64,000 nt of DNA from Thermoguttaceae bacterium. Its GTDB lineage: Bacteria > Planctomycetota > Planctomycetia > Pirellulales > Thermoguttaceae. Where the stretch lies: positions 1-64,000 of the forward strand of contig JAGBAA010000076.1 in NCBI GenBank assembly GCA_017939795.1, given 5' to 3'. The translations under genes and the position numbers were made by a program. The number at the start of each line of letters is the position of its first letter. The first letter of the stretch is position 1. Under the pieces are notes generated by a model that saw nothing but the letters and a program-made list of their open reading frames with translations, searched no databases and had not been told where the DNA came from. Below are positions 7,917-16,174 of the stretch, piece by piece.

Positions 7917-10382
7917 ATGAATAAACAGGCCGTCATGGGAATGGGTACGTCTGCGCAAAACAGCCAGAGAGGATTCTCCGGAAACGCGGAACGTGCGTTC
8001 CCGTTTTTTCAGTTCATCCTGAAACGCGACGGCCGGCGGGTGCCTTTCTATCCGGAGAAGATCCGCAGCGCGATGCAGAAAGCATTCCAGGCGGCGGAAG
8101 AAGCTGTTTCTGCGGATGAGCTGGGACGTTTGGAAATGCGGGTCACGCAGAAGATCCAGGCGATGGGGCCGGAGGCGGAACCGGGAGTCGAAGAGATCCA
8201 GGATGCCGTCGAAGCCGTTCTGATGGAGGCCGGGAAGGTAAATGCTGCCCGAAAGTACGTCCTTTACCGTGCGGAACGAACACGGATCCGTGAGCGAAAT
8301 ACCCGCCTGATGCGCACCTACGAAGACCTCACGTTCAAAGATGCGAAAGAGAGCGACATCAAGCGCGAAAATGCGAATGTGAACGGCGACACGGCGATGG
8401 GGCTGATGCTCAAGTACGGTTCGGAGGGGGCGAAGCAGTTCTGTCTGACGCATATTCTGAACCCGGCACATGCACAGGCGCATGAAGACGGAGATATCCA
8501 CATTCACGACATGGATTTCTATGCCATGACGACGACCTGCTGCCAGATCGACCTTCTGCGTCTCTTCAAAAATGGTTTCGGGACCGGGCACGGTGAGCTG
8601 CGTGAACCGAAAGACATTCAGTCTTACGCGGCACTGGCCTGCATCGCGATCCAGGCGAACCAGAACGACCAGCACGGCGGGCAGAGCATCCCGAACTTTG
8701 ACTACGCGCTCGCTCCCGGAGTCACGCGGACATTCCAGAAATTCTTCATCAAAAACTTCGGTAAAGCCCTGACGCTTCTGGCTGAAGATCTTCCGGCGGG
8801 GCTGGACGCAGAGGTTTTGTGCAAAGAGATCCTCGCAGACGGTTTCTCTTTGAAGCTGGAAGAGAATTCGGCGTTCTGCATGGAACTGCGAAGCCGGATC
8901 CTCGAAAAGGCTGGAGATCGTGCTGCTGAAAGTGTGTCGGAAAGCGGGCTGAAGATTGGTTTGGGGAGCGTCATTGAAAAGGCACAGAAATTCGCGCTTT
9001 CCGAATCTCTGAAGGAAGTGGACCGAGCGACGTATCAGGCGATGGAGGCTCTGATCCACAATCTGAACACGATGCATTCCCGTGCGGGAGCGCAGACTCC
9101 GTTTTCGTCGATCAACTATGGTCTGGACACGTCACCGGAAGGACGGATGGTGACGAAAAACGTCCTTCTTGCGCATGAAGCCGGGATGGGAAACGGCGAG
9201 ACGCCGATCTTTCCGATCCACGTTTACCGCGTGAAGGAAGGGATCAACACCGCGCCGGGCGAACCGAACTACGATCTGTTCCGTCTTGCGTGCCGTGTGA
9301 GTGCGAAACGGCTTTTTCCGAACTTTTCGTTCCAGGATGCGCCGTTCAATCTGAGTCTCTACGATCCGAAGCGTCCCGAAACGGAAATTTCGTACATGGG
9401 ATGCCGAACGCGTGTTGCGGCGAACGTTTACGATCCGGAAAATGCGATCTCGTATTCCCGCGGCAATCTGAGCTTCACGTCCATCAACCTTCCGCGTATC
9501 GCCATTCGCGCTAAAGGGGACCAGAAGTGGTTCTTTGAGGAACTGGAACGCAAACTGAAACTCTGTGCGGACCAGCTTCTGGAGCGATTCACCATTCAGT
9601 CGTCGAAAAAAGTGCGGAATTTCCCGTTCCTGATGGGGCAGGGGGTCTGGTTGGGGAGCGAGAAACTCGGCGAAGACGATACGATCGGGGAAGTGTTGAA
9701 GCATGGGACGCTTTCGATCGGATTCATCGGCCTGGCAGAGACTCTGCGTTCCCTCATTGGGGTCCATCACGGTGAGAGTGCCGAGGCGCAGGAACTGGGA
9801 CTGAAGATCGTGGGATTCATGCGCGACTTCATGGATCGGAAGAGTGCAGAAATGAAGCTGAACTTCACGCTTCTCGCGACGCCTGCCGAGGGACTTTCCG
9901 GACGTTTTTTGCGAATGGACCGGCGGCGTTTCGGGCTGATTCCGGGAATCACGGACCACGAGTACTATACGAACAGCTTCCACGTGCCGGTTTACCATAC
10001 GATCGGTGCGTTTGAGAAGATCCGGCTTGAGGCGCCGTATCATGCACTGACGAATGCTGGGCACATCACGTACATCGAGCTGGACGGTGATCTGACGCAG
10101 AATCCGAAAGCGTTCGAGCAGGTCATTCATGCGATGCGGAAGGCGGGGATCGGCTACGGGGCCATTAATCATCCGGTAGACCGCGACCCGGTATGCGGAT
10201 TCAATGGCGTCATTCATGACGTCTGCCCGAAATGCGGCCGTACGGAAGGGGACGTGCCGTTTGAGCGCATCCGCCGCATCACCGGCTACCTCGTCGGTAC
10301 GCTGGACCGCTTTAATGATGCGAAACGGACGGAAGTCGATGAACGCGTTCTGCACGGAGATTCCCTGCGGGACGGGAACTGA
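7917..10382 (+). CDS. nrdD: Anaerobic (class III) ribonucleoside-triphosphate reductase
   Basis: This large glycyl-radical enzyme of about 821 residues reduces NTPs to dNTPs without oxygen or B12. Residues about 25-115 form an ATP-cone (FILKRDGRRVPFYPEKIRSA) for allosteric control. The body carries NRDD motifs such as DGDIHIHDMDFYAMTTTCCQ and QNDQHGGQSIPNFDYALAPG. The radical site is RITGYLVG near residue 790. Before it lies a metal site with only three visible cysteines (VCGFNG and CPKCG), where the family usually has two CxxC pairs. GGGGAG lies 4 bases before the chosen ATG; a TTG at 7905 is possible but lacks a ribosome site. Activation needs NrdG, encoded 230 bases downstream. Confidence 0.95.
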   Translation: MNKQAVMGMGTSAQNSQRGFSGNAERAFPFFQFILKRDGRRVPFYPEKIRSAMQKAFQAAEEAVSADELGRLEMRVTQKIQAMGPEAEPGVEEIQDAVEAVLMEAGKVNAARKYVLYRAERTRIRERNTRLMRTYEDLTFKDAKESDIKRENANVNGDTAMGLMLKYGSEGAKQFCLTHILNPAHAQAHEDGDIHIHDMDFYAMTTTCCQIDLLRLFKNGFGTGHGELREPKDIQSYAALACIAIQANQNDQHGGQSIPNFDYALAPGVTRTFQKFFIKNFGKALTLLAEDLPAGLDAEVLCKEILADGFSLKLEENSAFCMELRSRILEKAGDRAAESVSESGLKIGLGSVIEKAQKFALSESLKEVDRATYQAMEALIHNLNTMHSRAGAQTPFSSINYGLDTSPEGRMVTKNVLLAHEAGMGNGETPIFPIHVYRVKEGINTAPGEPNYDLFRLACRVSAKRLFPNFSFQDAPFNLSLYDPKRPETEISYMGCRTRVAANVYDPENAISYSRGNLSFTSINLPRIAIRAKGDQKWFFEELERKLKLCADQLLERFTIQSSKKVRNFPFLMGQGVWLGSEKLGEDDTIGEVLKHGTLSIGFIGLAETLRSLIGVHHGESAEAQELGLKIVGFMRDFMDRKSAEMKLNFTLLATPAEGLSGRFLRMDRRRFGLIPGITDHEYYTNSFHVPVYHTIGAFEKIRLEAPYHALTNAGHITYIELDGDLTQNPKAFEQVIHAMRKAGIGYGAINHPVDRDPVCGFNGVIHDVCPKCGRTEGDVPFERIRRITGYLVGTLDRFNDAKRTEVDERVLHGDSLRDGN

Positions 10383-10383
10383 C

Positions 10384-10530
10384 GGGCCGACAGAACTGAT
10401 GGGCCGACAGAACTGATGGACCGACAGAACTGATGGACCGACAGAACTGATGGACCGACAGAACTGGCTGATGGACCGACAGAACTGGCTGATGGACCGA
10501 CAGAACTGGCTGATGGACCGACCGAGCAGG
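10384..10530 (+). repeat. Tandem repeat after the nrdD stop codon (4 x 17 bp, 3 x 21 bp)
   Basis: Starting one base after the nrdD TGA, GGGCCGACAGAACTGAT or GGACCGACAGAACTGAT occurs four times (10384-10451). A 21-base version carrying an extra GGCT follows three times (10452-10514), then a partial unit. Units are nearly identical, implying recent slippage expansion. It separates nrdD from nrdG. Confidence 0.95.
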
Positions 10531-10609
10531 CGGTGACTGGCCGTTTATGGAAAATATCATTGGGGAACACGAAAAGAGATTCGTTTTGAAATTAGGGGAA
10601 AAAGACAAA

Positions 10610-11101
10610 ATGATTCGAGTTGCCGGACTTATTCAGGAATCGATCGCGGACGGACCGGGGATCCGCTTCGTGATCTTTACGCAGGGATGCCCTCATCATT
10701 GCCCTGGCTGCCATAATCCGCAGACGCAGTGTCTTCAGGGCGGGACGCTCATGAGTGCCGAGGAGATCCTGGAGCAGATCCGAAAGAATCCGCTTCTCTC
10801 CGGCGTAACGTTTTCCGGCGGCGAGCCGTTCCTGCAGGCGGAAGAACTTTTGCCCATTGCGCGGGAATGCCATCGGCTTGGGCTGGATGTCGTGACGTAC
10901 TCCGGCTGGACGTTTGAGAAGTTGATCGAGGCGCATCGTCCGGAGTGGAATTCCCTGATCGCGGAGTCGGACATTATCGTGGATGGCCCGTTTATGCAGG
11001 AACTCCGCAGCTACCAGACTCGGTTTCGCGGTTCTTCGAATCAGAGACTGGTCAACGTCGCGCTTTCGCTTTTGATGCACACCGTCCACACGATTTCCTG
11101 A
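10610..11101 (+). CDS. nrdG: Anaerobic ribonucleotide reductase activating protein
   Basis: This radical-SAM activase of about 163 residues installs the glycyl radical on NrdD. The [4Fe-4S] motif is CPHHCPGCHN (CxxxCxxC) near residue 30. SGVTFSGGEPFLQ is the SAM-binding GGEP segment, and DVVTYSGWTFE plus DGPFMQELR match NrdG. I choose the ATG at 10610 (MIRVAGLIQES), with AGGGGA 10 bases upstream. An in-frame ATG at 10547 would add 21 unconserved residues. The length is close to the usual 155-170. It is third in the riboswitch-controlled operon, separated from nrdD by the tandem repeat. Confidence 0.94.
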   Translation: MIRVAGLIQESIADGPGIRFVIFTQGCPHHCPGCHNPQTQCLQGGTLMSAEEILEQIRKNPLLSGVTFSGGEPFLQAEELLPIARECHRLGLDVVTYSGWTFEKLIEAHRPEWNSLIAESDIIVDGPFMQELRSYQTRFRGSSNQRLVNVALSLLMHTVHTIS

Positions 11102-11235
11102 CGTGGAATTTCAAACGGCGCGGAATTTCCAAACCTGAAAATTTTTCGACGCGAGGAATTTTGAGTTCGGGAAATAAAAAAAGACGTATCGGCCGGAATG
11201 ACCCCTTCGGCAGATTTTTTTGAGGGAATTTTCCC

Positions 11236-12645
11236 ATGAATGCACTGACTGCATTTCTTCATGCACTTCTGGCGCTTCTTTTGGAGATGGCGCCCTGGCT
11301 TCTTTTTGGTTTTTTGGCGGCCGGAGTCCTGCACGTTTTCGTACCGGGGAAGATCTATCGCCGATTCCTTTCGGGACGGAATTTTCGTTCCGTTTTTTGG
11401 GCAGCGATGCTTGGAGTGCCGCTTCCGCTCTGTTCCTGCGGCGTGATCCCGACGGGCATGGGGCTTCGGAAAGACGGTGCGTCGCGCGGAGCCTCTGTCT
11501 CGTTCCTCATTTCGACTCCCCAGACCGGCATCGATTCGATCCTCGCGACGTGGGCACTTCTTGGACTTCCCTTTGCGGTCATTCGGCCGCTGGCGGCATT
11601 TTTGACCGGGATCCTTGGCGGGACGCTCGTGAACTGTTTGATTCCGGAAGATGCTTTACCGGAACCTTCGCCGGAATGCGCTGACGAAAATCGTTCGGCG
11701 TCGGATACACTGTGCGGAGCGTCTTTTTTGCGAAAAATCAGTATCGCGCTGCACTACGGTTTCGTTGAAATGATGCAGGACATTGGGAAGTGGCTCACAC
11801 TTGGTCTGGCCGTTGCGGCCGGGATCACCGTGCTGGTTCCTGACGGTTTTCTGGCGTCGCTTTCGGAAAAGACTCCGCTTTTCGGAATGCTCGCGATCCT
11901 TCTTTTGGCCGTTCCGATGTACGTCTGCGCGACCGGGTCCATTCCGATCGCGGCGGCACTCATCGCGAAAGGCGTGTCTCCCGGAGCGGCTTTCGTCCTG
12001 CTGATGGCCGGTCCGGCGACAAATGCGGCCGCAATGCTCATCGTGGGGAAGGTCCTTGGACGGAAAACGCTCGCCATTTATCTTTCGGCCATCTTTTTGG
12101 GGGCGATCGCTTCCGGCCTGGCTATTGACCTGCTTTGTCCGCCGGAATGGTTTACGCTGAATTTCTCGACGGCTCCGGATCCTGCGTGCTGCTGCGGCGG
12201 AATTGCGTGGTGGAAGGCGGCATGTGCGGCCCTTTTGGGCCTTTTGCTCCTCAATGCGCTGATCTTTCGCCGGGACGGTGCGTTTTCTATCCGGAGGCGT
12301 TCCCGAATTTTGGCCGGTTCCGCGTCTTTTGAGGCTACATCTGCCGATTCTACCGTGTCGGCGGCCTCCGATCCCGTACTCTCCCTGGAAAATCGATCCC
12401 AGGATCCTCAAATGAAAGGAAAAGAAATGAGCGAAAATATTTCCCAGGTTCGAAACTACCGCGTGAACGGCATGACGTGCAATCATTGCCGGAATTTCGT
12501 GGAAAGATCGATCCGTTCCGTCTCCGGAGTGGAAGACGTAAACGTTAGCTTGTCGGAATCACTGGCCGTCGTTTTCGGTCCGGCTCTTCCGGAAGACGTC
12601 ATTCATGCGGTCGAAGATGCCGGCTTTGAGATCCAGGAGATCTGA
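11236..12645 (+). CDS. SO_0444-type Cu/Zn efflux permease with C-terminal HMA domain
   Basis: This 469-residue membrane protein has two parts. Residues 1-350 form a permease of the COG0701/SO_0444 family, with about eight helices, the hallmark GVPLPLCSCGVIPTG near residue 60, STPQTGIDS, and a second half with GPATNAA. A loop carries DPACCCGG near residue 315. After a linker, residues about 396-469 are a heavy-metal-associated domain with the metal-binding MTCNHC motif. The family is implicated in copper and zinc export; the HMA domain probably hands the ion to the pore or senses it. GAGGGAA lies 8 bases before the ATG. No strong promoter was found, so it may read through from nrdG. Confidence 0.88.
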   Translation: MNALTAFLHALLALLLEMAPWLLFGFLAAGVLHVFVPGKIYRRFLSGRNFRSVFWAAMLGVPLPLCSCGVIPTGMGLRKDGASRGASVSFLISTPQTGIDSILATWALLGLPFAVIRPLAAFLTGILGGTLVNCLIPEDALPEPSPECADENRSASDTLCGASFLRKISIALHYGFVEMMQDIGKWLTLGLAVAAGITVLVPDGFLASLSEKTPLFGMLAILLLAVPMYVCATGSIPIAAALIAKGVSPGAAFVLLMAGPATNAAAMLIVGKVLGRKTLAIYLSAIFLGAIASGLAIDLLCPPEWFTLNFSTAPDPACCCGGIAWWKAACAALLGLLLLNALIFRRDGAFSIRRRSRILAGSASFEATSADSTVSAASDPVLSLENRSQDPQMKGKEMSENISQVRNYRVNGMTCNHCRNFVERSIRSVSGVEDVNVSLSESLAVVFGPALPEDVIHAVEDAGFEIQEI

Positions 12646-12715
12646 GCCGCTTTGGAGTCCCCAAAGATCCAACGTCTGAGGTCCAACGCTGGAGATGCCG
12701 AAAGGCGCCAATGAG

Positions 12716-12756
12716 AAAGCACGAAAAAACTGAATTCCTGTTTTTTCGTGCTTTGC
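12716..12756. terminator. Bidirectional terminator
   Basis: AAAGCACGAAAAAAC (12716-12730) pairs with GTTTTTTCGTGCTTT (12740-12754). It lies between the convergent permease gene and the di-heme protein gene. Confidence 0.85.
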
Positions 12757-12825
12757 GTATTTTTTGTACTTTTCCGGTTTTCCGTATCTGAAATTTCAGA
12801 CCAGCAGACTGCCTGCGCGTTTGAA

Positions 12826-14955
12826 TCAGAGCGAGAGGAGGTACTCGATCAGGTCGGCGCGGTCCTGCTCGCTGAGTTTCTCGAAAATCCCGTCGGTTTC
12901 CCCGTGTCGGCCTTCCCAGAGCAGTTCCTCGAGCGTCAGATAGCGTCCGTCATGGAGGTAAGGAGCGGTCCGGAAGGTCTCGATGAGCGTCGGCGTGTCG
13001 AAGAAACCATCGAAATCTTCTTCATTCTGCGTCCCGACATCGTGCATCTTCATGTCGGTAAAGTACTTGCCATGATGGCAGCTTGAGCATCCTGTTTTCG
13101 GACTGAAGAAGAGACGCTTTCCTCGCCGTGCAGCTTCCGTGAGCGAACCGTCCGGATTCAGCGCGATGCCCGGAACGGGTTCCAGTGCCTTGAGGTACTC
13201 GTCGACGTCACGGTATTCCGGTTCCGTCATTTCCTTGAAATGAATGTGGATGAAGCCTGCTCGGGTCGCGGTCTCGCCGTTTTCGCGCACTCCAGTGATC
13301 ATATTGGGCGGCGTGAAGTGGGCGAGGAGCATGCTCTTGGAGTTTTTCGGATTTTCGACGCCGTCGTTGAGCAGGTCCCAGTTCATGCCGTCCACGCGGG
13401 CATCCGGATGGCAGGTAACGCAGGAGTGCCAGTGCTCCAGTGCACGTTCTCCGTCGAAGAAATCTTTCATTCCGCGGCGCACGGAGTCCATGACCGGCGG
13501 CGGTCCAAGAGGCACGATCTCCGGATTCGTTTCCGTCAGACCGAGTGCCGTCTGCCATTTCATTCCGTTGGCGGCGATCTGAATACGTTCCGGAGCGTTG
13601 ATCCGAGGAAAAACGGCGAGCGTATCGCTGAAGTATCCGCCGACGACGGTCTTCGTTTCGCTCATCGCCAATGCGTGCATTCCGGAGAGTTCCGGGACTT
13701 TCACCCGCGTAAGCGTCGGCGAGAAGGACCCCACGCCGAAGAAGAAAACGAAATCCGGACTCGTCGTGTTCATGTCGCGGTCCATGCGTTCGATGAGTTC
13801 TTTGATGCTGACGAAACCGATCTCCCGATTTCCTCCAACGGCGATCGCCAGAAGTTTACCGTCCGGGGAGACGCGGATGCTCCATGGATTCGTGAGTCCC
13901 TGCTGGAAGTCGTCGATCAGGTACGTGCAGGTCCCGTTCCGTTTTCGGTCGAAAATCGTGAAGCCGTTCCGATTCGTCCAGCCGCCAAAGAGCTGGGAGG
14001 TGATGGTCCGGTGATTTCCGTGCGTATGGACCATGAAGACGTACTGTCCGTCCGGGGAGACCGTGATGTCGCGCAGACTGCCGCAGCCGTCTGGGAGCTG
14101 GCGGTGCGTGACGGTTTCTGACTCTGTGTCCAGGATGCTGAAACAGCATGAAACGGTCGCGCCGTTGGAGCGGGAGAGCGGGAGGAGATTCGCGATGAAG
14201 ACCTGAGATTCATCCGGCAGGATCGCCATCGAGACCGGCTCGCGGACCACCGTGAGCCGGTTTTTCAGGACGGTTTCGTATGGGATCGCCGTTGCGTCTG
14301 CTTTCGAAGTTCCGCCTGGTACGGCAGTCTCACCGGTTTTCCCAGACTGTGCAAGATCCAGGATCAGAACGTCGCTATGGAAACGCCGTCCGACGTAAAG
14401 CAGATCCCGTTTCGCAGAGCAGGCCAGTCCCCACGGTGAGTGGATCCCGGTCCAGCGGCGCACGATCTTCCGTACCGCCAGATCGATCTCGGCCACCTCG
14501 CCGTTCAGAGATCCGCACGCGATGAAAAGACGGTTTCCGGATCGAATCATCTGGTTGGGCGTCTGCGCCAGCGGGATCGAATGGGTCGTTTTTTTCGACT
14601 CAAGAGAGAAAAAATCCAGCCGTTTCGCGTCCATTTCCATGACGCAGAGTTCCTCTTCCGAAACAAAAAGCATCGTTTCGGGGCCGAGATACGACGCGGC
14701 TTCTTTTTCTTTCTTCATTTCCGGAGTGTTTGCCGTCGGTTCACTTTTGGGAACGGGAGCCGAATCCGCGAACAGGGTACTGTTTGGGACCGGCGATTCT
14801 GCCAAGACCGGCTTGGAGAGCATTCCGAAACCTGACGAACAGGCCAAAAGAAGCAGGCTCGTCAGATTCATCAGATGCCTCTGACGCATCCGACACAGGC
14901 TCCGAAACGAAAGTGCAGTGTGCGTTACGATATGGAAAACGGGGTTCATTTTCAT
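12826..14955 (-). CDS. Beta-propeller/di-heme cytochrome c peroxidase-like (MauG-like) protein
   Basis: This exported protein of up to 709 residues has a hydrophobic signal segment around residues 28-50. Residues 90-460 form a YVTN/WD-like beta-propeller (SPWGLACSAKRDLLYVGRRF, LRDITVSPDGQYVFMVHTHG). The C-terminal 220 residues carry two CxxCH haem sites, CVTCH near 508 and CSSCH near 621, and TAPYLHDGRYLTLEELL, the MauG/cytochrome c peroxidase signature. The family reduces peroxide or oxidises protein side chains in the periplasm, or simply shuttles electrons. A c-type cytochrome beside an anaerobic reductase suggests periplasmic electron transfer or peroxide defence. The start is uncertain: ATG 14955 or ATG 14889, neither with a strong ribosome site. 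Confidence 0.87.
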   Translation of the reverse strand: MKMNPVFHIVTHTALSFRSLCRMRQRHLMNLTSLLLLACSSGFGMLSKPVLAESPVPNSTLFADSAPVPKSEPTANTPEMKKEKEAASYLGPETMLFVSEEELCVMEMDAKRLDFFSLESKKTTHSIPLAQTPNQMIRSGNRLFIACGSLNGEVAEIDLAVRKIVRRWTGIHSPWGLACSAKRDLLYVGRRFHSDVLILDLAQSGKTGETAVPGGTSKADATAIPYETVLKNRLTVVREPVSMAILPDESQVFIANLLPLSRSNGATVSCCFSILDTESETVTHRQLPDGCGSLRDITVSPDGQYVFMVHTHGNHRTITSQLFGGWTNRNGFTIFDRKRNGTCTYLIDDFQQGLTNPWSIRVSPDGKLLAIAVGGNREIGFVSIKELIERMDRDMNTTSPDFVFFFGVGSFSPTLTRVKVPELSGMHALAMSETKTVVGGYFSDTLAVFPRINAPERIQIAANGMKWQTALGLTETNPEIVPLGPPPVMDSVRRGMKDFFDGERALEHWHSCVTCHPDARVDGMNWDLLNDGVENPKNSKSMLLAHFTPPNMITGVRENGETATRAGFIHIHFKEMTEPEYRDVDEYLKALEPVPGIALNPDGSLTEAARRGKRLFFSPKTGCSSCHHGKYFTDMKMHDVGTQNEEDFDGFFDTPTLIETFRTAPYLHDGRYLTLEELLWEGRHGETDGIFEKLSEQDRADLIEYLLSL

Positions 14956-15032
14956 GGACAGACAGACCGGGCGTTAAAGGTGAGCGTCCGAAAAAGCGGA
15001 CATCAGGAATTTCTACGAAAAAACCAGCCTTC

Positions 15033-15061
15033 ATTATACTCGGGCTGTGCGAAAAAGTCAA
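15033..15061 (-). promoter_or_regulatory. Strong promoter for the di-heme protein gene
   Basis: Minus strand: TTGACT (15061-15056), 17-base spacer, TATAAT (15038-15033), about 80 bases before the ATG at 14955. Confidence 0.75.
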
Positions 15062-15158
15062 CCCGTCATCCGTAAAAAATCCGAAAAACTTCACGTTCGA
15101 GCTCCCCGTCTTGGGCTGCTGGGGCGGAATCGGTACTCCGTTGTCGGCCGGAGGAACC

Positions 15159-15191
15159 AAAAAAACAGGGAGCCGTGAAGACTCCCCGTTT
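15159..15191 (-). terminator. Terminator of the esterase gene
   Basis: Minus strand: AACGGGGAGT (15190-15181) pairs with GGCTCCCTGTT, then a run of T. It lies about 40 bases past the esterase stop. Confidence 0.75.
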
Positions 15192-15231
15192 CGATCGAAG
15201 CATTGGGCTTCTGCCGATTCCGAAAAATGGT

Positions 15232-16083
15232 TCAGTCCGTCAGTTTCATGACTCTCATCCAGGCGTAAACGCGGTCCTTCCAGAACATCATCGGGTCTTC
15301 CGGCTTGCAGTTCCGGAACGCATGGTTCGCGAGCGCGAAAACGTGAAGCTCGGCCGGAATGTTCATCGTGCGGAGTTTATGGTACACAAAAACGGATCCC
15401 ATGGGCGAGTAGCCGTCGCCGTCGCCGTGGATCAGGCACATCGGCGGGGTCTTCGCATCAAACGCAAAGTCTGCGACGAATTCCGAATCATTCCCCTTCC
15501 CTTTATTCTCGCCGTTGGCTCCGTCCTGAAGCACGTACGCCGGGTAGACCGGGATCGCGAAATTCACGTGGCACGGAACCTGATCGAGTTCGTCGACAGG
15601 CTCGTATGCGGGAGTCTGGCTGGTCGTGGAGGTCATGAGCGTCAGGTGTCCGCCTGCGGAAAAGCCCATGAATCCGATCTTTTCCGGGTCGATGCCCCAT
15701 TTTTCCGCATTGGAACGCACGAAACGCACCGCCCGCTGCGCGTCCTGCCAGGCAGACTGATGTTTCGGCATCTTCTTCGGGCGCGGAACACGGTAGCGCA
15801 GCATGACGACAGTCACGCCTTTCGAGAGGAAATAGTCGCGTGCAGGAATGCCTTCATAGTCGTACGCAACACCATAATACGCACCGCCCGGCGCGATGAT
15901 GATGCACGCATTCGACGTTTTGTTCTCTGGTGCCCACCATTCCAGGACCGGGATCGCCTGACCTTCTTCATAGTTCGGAGGCGTCGTCGGCCATACGTTG
16001 AATTTCTCGAAACCAAACGCCGTCAGTGAGAGACAGACGTTCAGAAACACAAAAAGCAGAGTCAAAAAAATGATCTTTTTCAT
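15232..16083 (-). CDS. Secreted alpha/beta hydrolase (acetyl esterase/xylan esterase-like), paralogue 1
   Basis: This 283-residue protein has a Sec signal (MKKIIFLTLLFVFLNVCLSL). The alpha/beta-hydrolase core follows: IIIAPGGAYYGVAYDYEG as the oxyanion segment, GFMGFSAGGHLTL as the nucleophile elbow with Ser in G-F-S-A-G, PPMCLIHGDGDGYSPM for the acid residue, and FALANHAF for the catalytic His. Proteins of this type (endo-xylanase-associated BD-FAE-like) remove acetyl or feruloyl groups from plant polysaccharides. Two close paralogues lie at 34596-35468 and 35658-36512. It is followed by its own terminator and preceded by the heptamer repeat and the aminotransferase gene, from which it may be cotranscribed. 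Confidence 0.9.
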   Translation of the reverse strand: MKKIIFLTLLFVFLNVCLSLTAFGFEKFNVWPTTPPNYEEGQAIPVLEWWAPENKTSNACIIIAPGGAYYGVAYDYEGIPARDYFLSKGVTVVMLRYRVPRPKKMPKHQSAWQDAQRAVRFVRSNAEKWGIDPEKIGFMGFSAGGHLTLMTSTTSQTPAYEPVDELDQVPCHVNFAIPVYPAYVLQDGANGENKGKGNDSEFVADFAFDAKTPPMCLIHGDGDGYSPMGSVFVYHKLRTMNIPAELHVFALANHAFRNCKPEDPMMFWKDRVYAWMRVMKLTD

Positions 16084-16118
16084 GATTCTTCAGGATGGTT
16101 AAAGGGAAGGAAACGAAA

Positions 16119-16167
16119 TTAGCTGTTAGCTATTAGCCATTAGCTGTTAGCCATTAGCTGTTAGCCG
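16119..16167. repeat. Seven tandem heptamers TTAGCYR
   Basis: Seven adjacent units read TTAGCTG, TTAGCTA, TTAGCCA, TTAGCTG, TTAGCCA, TTAGCTG, TTAGCCG with no interruption. The block begins 8 bases past the stop codon of the aminotransferase (minus strand) and ends 36 bases before the esterase start. Confidence 0.95.
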
Positions 16168-16174
16168 CTGAAAC

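Noticed and set aside
7896-10355. Two long minus-strand frames (about 390 and 400 codons) opposite nrdD
   Set aside because: Shadows caused by codon bias of nrdD; no ribosome sites or motifs.
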